Assembly (NCBI RefSeq): GCF_018861005.1 | Contig: NZ_JAHKQL010000015.1 | Span: forward strand, 186,001 to 250,000 | DNA from: Polaribacter vadi | GTDB taxonomy: Bacteria; Bacteroidota; Bacteroidia; Flavobacteriales; Flavobacteriaceae | DNA length: 64,000 bases | Direction of reading: 5' to 3' | Shown here: piece after piece, positions 1 to 8,774 of the stretch | Layout of the letters: each line of letters opens with the position of its first letter | How positions within the stretch are numbered: position 1 is the first letter of the stretch | Notes under the pieces: generated by a model | Databases searched by the model: none | The model's input: the letters and a program-made list of their open reading frames with translations, nothing else | Told to the model about the DNA's origin: nothing | Program-made: the position numbers and the translations under genes

Positions 1-1185
1 CTTAATAACTTTAAAATCAGATATTCTTATGGAGAAACCGGTTCTAAAGCAGGCTTAGGAGGTAGTAGATGGGAGTATTTAAGTTATTATGAAAATATAA
101 CTAGTACAACATTAAGAAGTCGTTATTTCTTTGGAGAAGATATAAATCCATTACTTACAATTATTGGAGAAACACAAATAGGAAACCCAGAATTAACTTG
201 GGCAACAGTATCTAAACAAAATTTAGGTGTTGATTTTGGACTCTTTAATAATAAATTATCAGGTACTGTAGACTTCTTTAATGAAAAAAGAGATGGGTTA
301 ATAGGCGTACCTAGTAGTGCAATTGTTCCTTTGTTTTATGGTTCTACAGCAACCCTAGCTTTTGAAAACTATGGAGCTTCAAAAAGACAAGGATATGAAG
401 TTGCCTTAACATATAAAGGGAATATAAAAGGAGATTTTAAATATTCTGTTACAGGTTTTTATGGATTTAATGAAAATAGAATCTTAAAAAGTGTTGCTGA
501 TGGAGCTGGAACTCCAGAATATAGCCAATTATCAGGAAAACCAGCAGGAACTACTGCTTTGTTACAAGATGATGGATATTTTCAAAACATAGATGAAGTA
601 GTAAATTACCCAGATTTTGCAGGTGGTCCAGGTTTAGGAGACTATAGATATGTAGATTATAATGCTGATGGAAGTGTGGTAGCAAGTGATACCGATGATT
701 TTGTTAAATACGATTTACCAGCTTCTCCTGAACATAGTTTTAGTTTAAATTTCAATTTTAATTATAAATCTTGGAATTTAAGTGCATTGTTAAATGGAAT
801 TTCTGGGCATAAAGGACTAGTTAATACAAATATAGCATATGCATTGCCTGGAGGTAACCCTACAGGACGATATAGTCAGTTAGATTATTGGACACCAACA
901 AATACAGATGCAGCTTACCCAGCTGTTCATGTTCTAAATACTAACAACTTAACCAACTCTACAGCTCGTATTGTTAATTTAGATTACATCAAACTAAGAA
1001 GTTTACAATTAGGTTATAATTTTGATGTAAGTAACGTTAAGAATATTAGTAAGTTAAATGTTTATGTGAGTGGTAATAATATTTTCACGATATCTAACAT
1101 AGATTATGGTGATCCAGAAGGTAATAATCCAGGGTCGTACCCAGTTTTATCAAGGTTTAATCTAGGACTTAATGTGAGTTTATAA
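1..1185 (+). CDS. SusC-like TonB-dependent receptor, C-terminal part (5' end outside window)
   Basis: The reading frame is open from base 1, so this is the last 394 codons of a longer gene; the ATG at 331 is internal. The protein is the C-terminal beta-barrel of an outer-membrane oligosaccharide transporter that works with a SusD lid and TonB energy. Visible family features are the RYSYGETGS strand near the start, alternating aromatic/hydrophobic barrel strands, the LGDYRYVDYNADG calcium-loop-like segment common in SusC barrels, and a final strand ending in LGLNVSL. The SusD gene starts 14 bases after its stop, the usual SusC-SusD order. The plug and N-terminal domains are not in the window, so ligand class cannot be judged. 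Family assignment is secure; the substrate is inferred from the neighbours. Confidence 0.93.
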   Translation, partial: LNNFKIRYSYGETGSKAGLGGSRWEYLSYYENITSTTLRSRYFFGEDINPLLTIIGETQIGNPELTWATVSKQNLGVDFGLFNNKLSGTVDFFNEKRDGLIGVPSSAIVPLFYGSTATLAFENYGASKRQGYEVALTYKGNIKGDFKYSVTGFYGFNENRILKSVADGAGTPEYSQLSGKPAGTTALLQDDGYFQNIDEVVNYPDFAGGPGLGDYRYVDYNADGSVVASDTDDFVKYDLPASPEHSFSLNFNFNYKSWNLSALLNGISGHKGLVNTNIAYALPGGNPTGRYSQLDYWTPTNTDAAYPAVHVLNTNNLTNSTARIVNLDYIKLRSLQLGYNFDVSNVKNISKLNVYVSGNNIFTISNIDYGDPEGNNPGSYPVLSRFNLGLNVSL

Positions 1186-1199
1186 AAAAATTAATAATC

Positions 1200-3098
1200 A
1201 TGAAAAAAAATAAATATATAATAATACTATTAACGGCAGTTTTTTTTATTAGTTGTGAGGATTATTTAGATAAAGTAGAAGGAGCTGATGGATTAGACCA
1301 AGAAGCTGTGTTTACAGACGTACGTTTGGCTACAAATTTTTTAGATGGTGCTTATGGGTACCTAACTACAGAAGTGAGTAATCAAATAGGTAATTTTACA
1401 GATAGGTTGCCTGCTATGACTATGGGAGGAGAAGGTTATCCAGGAAGAATTAATCAGCAGCATCCAGAAAATTATGGCTTGTATGCTCAAGGAGATTATT
1501 CAAGTTTAATGAATAAAGGCTTAGATGCTCAAGCTACTCCTGTTTTTGCAAGAAGATATAAGACTAGTTGGAGAGGAATAAGAATAACGAGTACTTTTCT
1601 AGAAAATGCAGATTTTATACAAAATAGTAATCAAGAGGAAATTGATGGCTTAAAAGGTCAAGCCTATTTTTTAAGAGCTTTTTACTATCATATTTTAACA
1701 AAGAGACATGGAGGTTTACTTTATTTAAAAAACACTATAGAAGTAAACGAAACTATTACAGCAGAAAGAGAAAGTTACGAAAGTAATTATGCAGATATGT
1801 TAGAAGATTTAAATTTTGCAATAGAATTATTACCAAAAGAATGGGAAGGAGCAAATCTTGGTAGAGTAACAAAAGGAACTGCTATGGCCTTAAAATCTAG
1901 ATTAACTTTATTTGCAGCAAGCCCATTAGTTAATACAAGTAGTAGTTCTGAATCTTGGAGCAATGCAGCAATAGCAGCTTCAGATTTAATTGAATTTGCC
2001 AATAGTAATGGCCTGTATACTTTAGCAGATGCTAGTACAGCAGCTAATTTAGAGGTAGATCATGATGGAGCAGATTTGTTTGTTTCAGAACCAGAAAAAT
2101 TACAACCCTATAGAAGTTTGTTTGTAGGTCCAGGAGCTAGTAAAGCTATTCCTAGTGAAGTTATACATATGGAAGCAAATCTAAATACGGTTCTTACAGG
2201 AAGCCGTACGATTCCTATCCCTAGATTGGCATTAACAACTGGTTTTGATATTTTAAAAGGAAATGGACAACCTGCAGGTATTGGTGCTTTGGCAAATTTT
2301 GTAGATAAATTTGAAACTAAAAATGGATTACCAATAGACGAAGACCCTAGTTACAATCCACAAGAACCTTTTATCAATAGAGATCCAAGGTTTTACAATG
2401 CTATTTTATTTGATGGTGTTCCATGGACACATGTACAAAGTGGTCCTATTAATGCAACAGGAATTATTGATTTAGCAGTGGTAAACGAACAAGGTAATAG
2501 AGGTTTAGATTTAAGCAGTTCATCTCTTGCTCTTTGGAAAGTTAAAAATTTAACAGGTTATCGTATTAGAAAATGGGTTCCTAATGGTTATTGGTATCGT
2601 TCTACAGCTTCGTTAGATTTTTATGTTAATAATATTGTGTTTAGAATGGCAGAAGTTTATTTGAATTATGCAGAGGCTGCTAATGAGGCTTATGGGCCAA
2701 ATGGAAGAGCTCCTGGAGCAAGTTTAACTGCACTTGAAGCTGTAAATAAGATTAGAAATAGAGTAGGTATGCCGAATATAGACTCAAGATATAGTGGGTC
2801 TAAAGAATTACTAAGAGAAAGAATTAGAAATGAGCGCGCAATTGAACTTTGTTTTGAAGGACATAGATACGATGATTTAAGAAGATGGAAAGTAGCGCAT
2901 TTAGAAGAAAACTTAAAAGTAGAATATTTAGAAATGCGTTGGCAAGGAGTATCAGCTACTTATCCTTCAGGATTTAGTTATGAGAATGTTGAGCAAGATA
3001 ACTTAAAGAAAACTTTTAACGAAAAAAATTATTGGTGGCCAATACCAAATTCAGAATTAGAAGCAGTACCATCATTTGGGCAAACTCCTGGATGGTAA
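1200..3098 (+). CDS. SusD/RagB-like surface glycan-binding lipoprotein
   Basis: 632-residue partner of the preceding SusC. Residues 1-18 form a lipoprotein signal peptide with lipobox FISC (lipidated Cys19), followed by acidic residues (EDYLD), a pattern associated with surface export in Bacteroidota. The body shows the SusD tetratricopeptide-like helices (WRGIRITSTFLENAD, GQAYFLRAFYYHILTKRHGG) and the C-terminal signature RNERAIELCFEGHRYDDLRRWK near residue 540-560, ending WWPIPNSELEAVPSFGQTPGW (split here only by the family pattern). It is long for the family but complete. It should cap the SusC barrel and bind the imported glycan. A 65-base gap separates it from the second SusC gene, with no clear terminator, so both pairs are probably cotranscribed. 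Confidence 0.95.
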   Translation: MKKNKYIIILLTAVFFISCEDYLDKVEGADGLDQEAVFTDVRLATNFLDGAYGYLTTEVSNQIGNFTDRLPAMTMGGEGYPGRINQQHPENYGLYAQGDYSSLMNKGLDAQATPVFARRYKTSWRGIRITSTFLENADFIQNSNQEEIDGLKGQAYFLRAFYYHILTKRHGGLLYLKNTIEVNETITAERESYESNYADMLEDLNFAIELLPKEWEGANLGRVTKGTAMALKSRLTLFAASPLVNTSSSSESWSNAAIAASDLIEFANSNGLYTLADASTAANLEVDHDGADLFVSEPEKLQPYRSLFVGPGASKAIPSEVIHMEANLNTVLTGSRTIPIPRLALTTGFDILKGNGQPAGIGALANFVDKFETKNGLPIDEDPSYNPQEPFINRDPRFYNAILFDGVPWTHVQSGPINATGIIDLAVVNEQGNRGLDLSSSSLALWKVKNLTGYRIRKWVPNGYWYRSTASLDFYVNNIVFRMAEVYLNYAEAANEAYGPNGRAPGASLTALEAVNKIRNRVGMPNIDSRYSGSKELLRERIRNERAIELCFEGHRYDDLRRWKVAHLEENLKVEYLEMRWQGVSATYPSGFSYENVEQDNLKKTFNEKNYWWPIPNSELEAVPSFGQTPGW

Positions 3099-3163
3099 AA
3101 TTATCTTTTTCTTAAGAAAATATAAACTGAACTAATGAAGAACTTAAAAAACAAATGTAATAG

Positions 3164-5953
3164 ATGAAACGAATCATATCAGAATTAAAAATTTTTATTT
3201 TTGGCTTTCTTTATGTACTAACAATTCAGTTAGGAGTTGCGCAAAACAATTCTCCTAGCAGCCTAGTTCAAAAGGATTCATTAAAAATAGAAAACGATAG
3301 AATTTTAAAAACCCCTTTTGGTGTTTTTAATTTAAGTAAAACCACAGGTGCAGTTTTTAGCATTTCTGGTGAAGAACTTAGGCAAACTGCAGGAGATAAT
3401 TTATCAGAAGCCTTAAGAGGTAGAGTACCTGGTTTAAGAATAATAAAATCTAGTAGTATTTCTGGTTCAGAAGCCTATACTTATGTGTTAAATGGCGGAA
3501 CACCTTATATTTTAATAGATGGGCAACCAAGAGGTTTGCAAGTAGATTTAAGAGAGGTAGAAGAAGTATTAGTGTTAAGTGATGGTACATTTAATTCTCT
3601 GATGGGAAATTTAGGAGATAATGGACTAATCTATGTAATTACAAAGGGAGGTAAACCTACCAAGTTTAATATTGAGGTAAATTACCAAGGAGCTGTTAAT
3701 ATGCCTACAAAAATGCCAGATTTACTTTCTGCAGCAGAGTATGCTAAAGTTATAAATCAAGCATCAACAAATGATGGTTTTGGAACTGTTTACAGCCAAG
3801 AAGCTATTAATGCTTATGAAAATGGAAGCGATCCTATTAAATACCCTAACGTAGATTATCAAGATGAATTTGTATCTGATCTTGCAGTTTCTCAATATGG
3901 TTCTATTGGAATTTATGGAGGAAATGAAAAAACTTCTTATAGTGCTTTTTTAGGGTTTACAGGCTATGAAGGGTTAGAATCTGTTGGAACCACTAAAGGT
4001 AAAGATATTAACTTTAGAACTAAAATTAATACAAAAGTAAACGATTTACTAAATGTTCGCGCAAGTGTTTATGGTAAATTTACAGAAAACGAAAGAGCAG
4101 TTTTAGGCCCTAACACAGTTTTTTCATGGATTTCAAACGTACCTGCAAATGCTTTTCCATTACAAGTAGGTGACTCTGCTTATGTAGTAAATAATCAATA
4201 TAGCAACAATTTGTTGGCTGAATTAGAAGCAGGAGGTATAAGAACTGATTATACAGCGAATTTAGTTTTTGATTTAGGGTTAGATTTTGACTTAGAAGAC
4301 TATGTTCCAGGTTTAAAATATAGCACTTATTTAATGATGAGAACATTCGATGCTCAATCGTTAATCTCTAATAATACTCCAGGGTTATATACTTTAGAAT
4401 ATTTACAAGATCAACAAGGGTTAGATTCCTTATCAGTAAGGTCTCATACAAGTAATAGTGTACAGATTGGTGTGAGCAGGTCTAACACAAATTTTTTAAC
4501 TACTATAAGTTATGGTGGAAATTTAAGTTATGCTAAGAATATTAATGAAACAGATGTTTTAAATTTAAATTTAAGCCATTTACTTTATTATCAACCTAAT
4601 AATGCAGCTTCAGCTCCAGATAATAGAAATATTACAGTTAACTTAAATGGTTCTTATTCTTTAAAAGACAAATACATCATGTTTGCAAATGCTAATATGA
4701 GTAGCAGTTCTAAGTTTATAAATAGTAACAGAACTAGCTTTTATCCTACTGTTGGTTTAGCATGGGTTGCCTCTAATGAAAATTTTTTAAAGGATAATGA
4801 TATTTTCGATTTCGTAAAATTGAGAGCTTCTTATGGTCAAATAGGAACAGAATATACAGCTTCTACTTTTTATTATTTAGATACTTGGGGAGGTGGTAGT
4901 AACAATGGAACTATCTATTTAGGAACAAGTAATACACCACAAGGTAAGTATGGTTTTAGATTAGCAAATGTTGCTAATGAAGATATAGATTGGGTAGTTT
5001 ATAATCAGTTTTATTCTGGTATTGAATTAAAAATGTTGAAAAAATTAGATATTTCGTTTAATTATTTTAATATTTTAATTGATGGTCAATTAACAAAAGC
5101 AAGTGCCTTATATGCAGATGCTTTAGGTAATGATACTTATTTACCGATGTTAAACTTTAAAAAAAGAAGAAATAAAGGTTTTAATGCAAACTTAACTTTT
5201 AGCGAAACAGAAAAACCTTTTAAATATCGTGTAGGTTTTAATGCAGGATATAATAAAATTATTGGTGAAAAAATTGACGAAGTACCTTATCCAGATCAAT
5301 ATAGGCTAGCAGAAGGGCAGCCAGAAGATAGAATTATGGGATATGTAAGTGATGGTTTATTTACTGCAGAAAATATTGGAGATGCATTACCACAGTTTGG
5401 AGAAGTACAAGTTGGAGATATTAGGTATGTAGATCAAAATAATGATAACGTAATTGATGCTAGAGATCAAAGAGCTATTGGAAACAATACACCAAGATTC
5501 AATTACGGAATTAATGTAGGTTTTAAATATAAAGGCTTAAACTTAGATGTAGTTGGTATGGGTGTTGCAGATTATGATATTAACCTAAATAGTTATTCAT
5601 ATTATAAACATTACGGATTAGCTACTTATCATGGTAGTGTAAATAGCGATTTACCTAATGGAAATCAAAATCCAAGATTAAGTACGCTGCAAAGTGTTAA
5701 TAATTACAGAAATTCAGATTATTGGATTGTAGATGGAAGTTTTTTTAGAATTTCTAATTTAGAGTTAGGTTATACTTTACCTAAATCAGTAATGTCTAAA
5801 ACACCAATTAAAGATGTTAAGTTGTTTTTAAGAGGTAGCAATTTGGCGGTATTTAGTAAACTTAAAGACTTAGATCCAGAAGATCCAGCAGCAGGATTGT
5901 CTGAGTATCCAATGATGAGAAGTTTTGTAATTGGAGCTACAATGAATTTTTAA
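3164..5953 (+). CDS. SusC-like TonB-dependent receptor, short form without N-terminal barrel domain
   Basis: 929-residue outer-membrane transporter. A signal peptide ends near GVAQ (residue 27). The plug domain follows almost at once: SISGEELRQ near residue 70, then LSEALRGRVPGLRI and the YILIDGQPRG strand, with DNGLIYVITKGG closing the plug. The beta-barrel fills the rest, with YVDQNNDNVIDARD as a typical calcium-like loop near residue 757. Most SusC proteins are about 1000-1100 residues and carry a carboxypeptidase-regulatory-like domain of about 80 residues before the plug. That domain is missing here and the conserved TonB-box region is not obvious. The coding sequence is otherwise intact and is followed 7 bases later by its SusD partner. 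Confidence 0.94.
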   Translation: MKRIISELKIFIFGFLYVLTIQLGVAQNNSPSSLVQKDSLKIENDRILKTPFGVFNLSKTTGAVFSISGEELRQTAGDNLSEALRGRVPGLRIIKSSSISGSEAYTYVLNGGTPYILIDGQPRGLQVDLREVEEVLVLSDGTFNSLMGNLGDNGLIYVITKGGKPTKFNIEVNYQGAVNMPTKMPDLLSAAEYAKVINQASTNDGFGTVYSQEAINAYENGSDPIKYPNVDYQDEFVSDLAVSQYGSIGIYGGNEKTSYSAFLGFTGYEGLESVGTTKGKDINFRTKINTKVNDLLNVRASVYGKFTENERAVLGPNTVFSWISNVPANAFPLQVGDSAYVVNNQYSNNLLAELEAGGIRTDYTANLVFDLGLDFDLEDYVPGLKYSTYLMMRTFDAQSLISNNTPGLYTLEYLQDQQGLDSLSVRSHTSNSVQIGVSRSNTNFLTTISYGGNLSYAKNINETDVLNLNLSHLLYYQPNNAASAPDNRNITVNLNGSYSLKDKYIMFANANMSSSSKFINSNRTSFYPTVGLAWVASNENFLKDNDIFDFVKLRASYGQIGTEYTASTFYYLDTWGGGSNNGTIYLGTSNTPQGKYGFRLANVANEDIDWVVYNQFYSGIELKMLKKLDISFNYFNILIDGQLTKASALYADALGNDTYLPMLNFKKRRNKGFNANLTFSETEKPFKYRVGFNAGYNKIIGEKIDEVPYPDQYRLAEGQPEDRIMGYVSDGLFTAENIGDALPQFGEVQVGDIRYVDQNNDNVIDARDQRAIGNNTPRFNYGINVGFKYKGLNLDVVGMGVADYDINLNSYSYYKHYGLATYHGSVNSDLPNGNQNPRLSTLQSVNNYRNSDYWIVDGSFFRISNLELGYTLPKSVMSKTPIKDVKLFLRGSNLAVFSKLKDLDPEDPAAGLSEYPMMRSFVIGATMNF

Positions 5954-5960
5954 TCAACCA

Positions 5961-7715
5961 ATGGTAAAAAAATATAATAAGATGAAATTTAAAAGCAAAA
6001 TAGTAATAGTTTTTACCTTAACGCTTGGTATGTTTGGATGTAGTGATTTTTTAGAAGATCAAATACAATACAATACAGAAGAGATGATTACAGAAACTAT
6101 AGGTAAATCTAGAGGAATTATAGATGATCTTTATTCAGATTATTCATTTAATTATTTTAATGATTTTTCTATTGAATATTTAACAGATAATGCTGTAAAA
6201 AATTCTTCACAAACAAATTTAGTAACAGGTAATTGGAATTCAGTAGACAATCCTTATGGATATGTGTGGCAGCAATCTTACCATAATATGAGACAAATAT
6301 TTCAGTATATTGAGTTGGTGCATAATGAAGGGCAAATTTTTAACCCAGATCCAGCTCAAGCTGATTTAAATGAAAGAACAATTGCAAGGTATTATGGAGA
6401 AGCTCACTTTTTAAAAGCATGGGCAGAGTGGGAGTTGTTAAAAGTTTTTGGTGGTCCTTCAGGTAGTGGAACAATGTTAGGTTTTCCTATTGTAAATAGT
6501 ACATTAGAAAATGAAGAGTACGCAGAATTAACTCGTAATACTTATGATGAGTGTGTGGCTCAAATTATAGCAGATTTAGAGGTGGCAATAGAAAATTTAC
6601 CTCTTGTATATACAGGTACAGCAGCTAACAATCCTGCTTTTGATGTTACACAAACTGGTAGAGCAAGTGGTTTAGCAGCTTATGCTTTAAAAGCAAAAGT
6701 AGCTTTGTATGCTGCTAGTCCAGCATTTAATCCAACAAATGATGCAACAAAATGGGAAACTGCAGCACAATATGCACATGATTTAATTGAACAAAATGGA
6801 GGTCTAAAATCTTTACAAGCATTTAATTTTAGTAGACAGAATAATCCAGATCATATATGGAGAATGCGTAATGGTTTTAATAATAATAGTTTAGAAAAAG
6901 GATTATACCCACCATCATTATATGGAAGTGGTCAAGTAAATCCATCACAAAACTTAATTGATGCTTTTCCTGATGCTAGAGGATATCCTATAGATAATAC
7001 ATCAAGTACTTATGATGCTAACACGCCTTATGCTTCAAGAGACGATAGGTTTTATAAATTTGTTTTTTATAATCAAGATCAGTGTTTTACATCAGAATCG
7101 TGTAGTGAATTCTCTCCTTTAGAAATTTATGAAGGAGGTCAAGATTACTATGGAGGGTTTAACCAAAGTGGTGGAACAAGAACAGGGTATTATTTAAAGA
7201 AATTTTTAAGCAATTTAGATTTCGATCCTGCAACAGTTAGTGCTACAACAACATTACCTAAAGTATATGTACAATTGGGTTTAACAGATATTTACTTAAT
7301 ATATGCAGAAGCATTAAACGAAGCTTATGGAGATCCAAATTTAATTCCTGCTGGTTTAAACTATTCTGCTAAAGAAGTTTTGGCAAGAGTAAGACAAAGA
7401 GGGGGTATTATTGTAGATCCTTTTTTAGATGCAGCTGCATCTACACAATCTGATTTTAGAGCTTTAGTTAAAAATGAAAGACGTATTGAATTATGTTTTA
7501 CAGGTGATAGATTCCATGATTTAAGAAGATGGAAAGATATAGTTAATACAGAAGATATAGAAGGGGTAAAAGTTGTAAAAAATGCAGATGATACTTTTAC
7601 TTATCAAAATATTGATGTAGAAAGTAGAATATATGGAGAAAAAAATTATTATTTACCATTACCTTATAACGAGTTATTGATTAATACTAATTTAGAGCAA
7701 AATACAGGGTGGTAA
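5961..7715 (+). CDS. SusD/RagB-like surface glycan-binding lipoprotein
   Basis: Second SusD-like protein. Two starts are possible: ATG 5961 (584 residues) or ATG 5982 (577 residues). The latter gives a cleaner lipoprotein signal, with lipobox GMFGC and lipidated Cys20, so it may be the true start. Family features include the HNMRQIFQYIELVHNEGQ helix, YYGEAHFLKAWAEWELLKVFGG near residue 140, and the C-terminal NERRIELCFTGDRFHDLRRW signature, ending in the NTGW terminus common to SusD proteins. It should pair with the SusC gene directly upstream. It differs clearly from the first SusD of the window, so the two pairs may bind different parts of one glycan. That division of labour is inference. 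Confidence 0.95.
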   Translation: MVKKYNKMKFKSKIVIVFTLTLGMFGCSDFLEDQIQYNTEEMITETIGKSRGIIDDLYSDYSFNYFNDFSIEYLTDNAVKNSSQTNLVTGNWNSVDNPYGYVWQQSYHNMRQIFQYIELVHNEGQIFNPDPAQADLNERTIARYYGEAHFLKAWAEWELLKVFGGPSGSGTMLGFPIVNSTLENEEYAELTRNTYDECVAQIIADLEVAIENLPLVYTGTAANNPAFDVTQTGRASGLAAYALKAKVALYAASPAFNPTNDATKWETAAQYAHDLIEQNGGLKSLQAFNFSRQNNPDHIWRMRNGFNNNSLEKGLYPPSLYGSGQVNPSQNLIDAFPDARGYPIDNTSSTYDANTPYASRDDRFYKFVFYNQDQCFTSESCSEFSPLEIYEGGQDYYGGFNQSGGTRTGYYLKKFLSNLDFDPATVSATTTLPKVYVQLGLTDIYLIYAEALNEAYGDPNLIPAGLNYSAKEVLARVRQRGGIIVDPFLDAAASTQSDFRALVKNERRIELCFTGDRFHDLRRWKDIVNTEDIEGVKVVKNADDTFTYQNIDVESRIYGEKNYYLPLPYNELLINTNLEQNTGW

Positions 7716-7735
7716 ACAAACAAAGATTAAAGATT

Positions 7736-8647
7736 ATGAAAAACAATAAATTAACAATAATTCAATATTTAACGCTGTTATTATTAATAACATTTAGTTT
7801 TGGTTCTTGTGCTTATGAAGATTTTTTAGAGAATGAGTTTGAATTTACTTCAGTTTATTTACCAAAAGAACAAATAGACAGAACTTTTATTATGGATGAA
7901 GGCATGATAATTGGTGTAGGTGCTGTTTTAGGAGGCAGACTAGAAAATACAGAAAATGTAGAAATAACTTTTTCTTTAAATGATGATTTAGTAACTGATG
8001 CAGGGTATACAGTATTACCTGATAGTTATTATGAATTGGTTGATAGTGAAGGGAATGCAGTTGTAGACAATAAAATTACTATTTCTGCGGGTAAATTACA
8101 AGGTTTTGTTTATGTAAAGGCAGACTCTATAAACTATCTAAACGATGCTATGTCTTTAGGTAATAATTATGCTTTAGGGTTTCAGTTAGACAATGTTGTA
8201 AAAGCAGATTCTATTTTAGCTAATCTTAAAACTACTGTAATAAGCTTTTCTTATATAAATCAGTTGTATGGAAATTATTTTCAGAATGGACAATATGTAA
8301 AAAATGACGGAACTACTTCAGAAACAATTGAATATTCTGGTGATGTTTTAGAGGGTGTATCAATAACTATGATAAACCCTACAACAGTTCAATGTGATGG
8401 TATTGCTAATTTAAGAGGAAATAATGATAAAATGAATCTTGTAATTGCAGATGATAATACAATTACTATAGAAAGTGTAACAGGAGCTATAGCAATAACA
8501 GATGATGGTGGGTCTTTTTATGATCCTGCAACTCGTACAATAACACTAAACTATTCTTTTGAATCTCTAGGAGTTAATTATACTGCAAATGATGTATTAG
8601 GATTTAGAAATAGAGTTGTAGACGGTGTAAATCAAACAGGTATATAA
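7736..8647 (+). CDS. DUF1735-type surface lipoprotein, likely glycan-binding accessory protein
   Basis: 303-residue lipoprotein. The open frame reaches back to a GTG at 7709 that overlaps the SusD stop, but the ATG at 7736 gives a proper signal peptide (lipobox SFGSC, Cys25), so that start is chosen. Residues about 35-160 resemble the BT_3987/DUF1735 N-terminal domain often found in proteins encoded just after SusC/SusD: the VYLPKEQIDRTFIMDEG start, then GRLENTENVEITFSLND and ITISAGKLQGFVYVKADSI. The C-terminal half is beta-rich with no domain I recognise. By position it is a candidate surface glycan-binding protein that helps SusC/D capture the polymer. The substrate is unknown. It ends the uptake operon; a terminator hairpin follows 68 bases after the stop. 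Confidence 0.85.
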   Translation: MKNNKLTIIQYLTLLLLITFSFGSCAYEDFLENEFEFTSVYLPKEQIDRTFIMDEGMIIGVGAVLGGRLENTENVEITFSLNDDLVTDAGYTVLPDSYYELVDSEGNAVVDNKITISAGKLQGFVYVKADSINYLNDAMSLGNNYALGFQLDNVVKADSILANLKTTVISFSYINQLYGNYFQNGQYVKNDGTTSETIEYSGDVLEGVSITMINPTTVQCDGIANLRGNNDKMNLVIADDNTITIESVTGAIAITDDGGSFYDPATRTITLNYSFESLGVNYTANDVLGFRNRVVDGVNQTGI

Positions 8648-8714
8648 TTAAGTTGTAATATTAAACTTATTAATAAGACTTTATGTGAAATTATTGTTTT
8701 GATTAGTATTAGGT

Positions 8715-8751
8715 AAATAAGGCTGGTATTTTATATTGGCCTTATTTTTTT
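8715..8751 (+). terminator. Rho-independent terminator ending the SusC/SusD operon
   Basis: Nine-base perfect inverted repeat, AAATAAGGC (8715-8723) and GCCTTATTT (8739-8747), with a 15-base loop and a T-run to 8751. It lies between the DUF1735 lipoprotein gene and the hydrolase gene at 8775. The A-rich left arm means it could act on both strands, though no minus-strand gene ends here. Confidence 0.75.
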
Positions 8752-8774
8752 GGAATATAGTTTTGAAAAAAAAT

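Noticed and set aside
3107..3120. Palindrome TTTTCTTAAGAAAA as a terminator between the SusD and SusC genes
   Set aside because: Pure AT-type palindrome with no T-run after it, in an operon where read-through is expected.
8736..8774. Upstream TTG start for the multidomain hydrolase
   Set aside because: It lies in the terminator of the uptake operon and would put a poor sequence before a good signal peptide starting at 8775.
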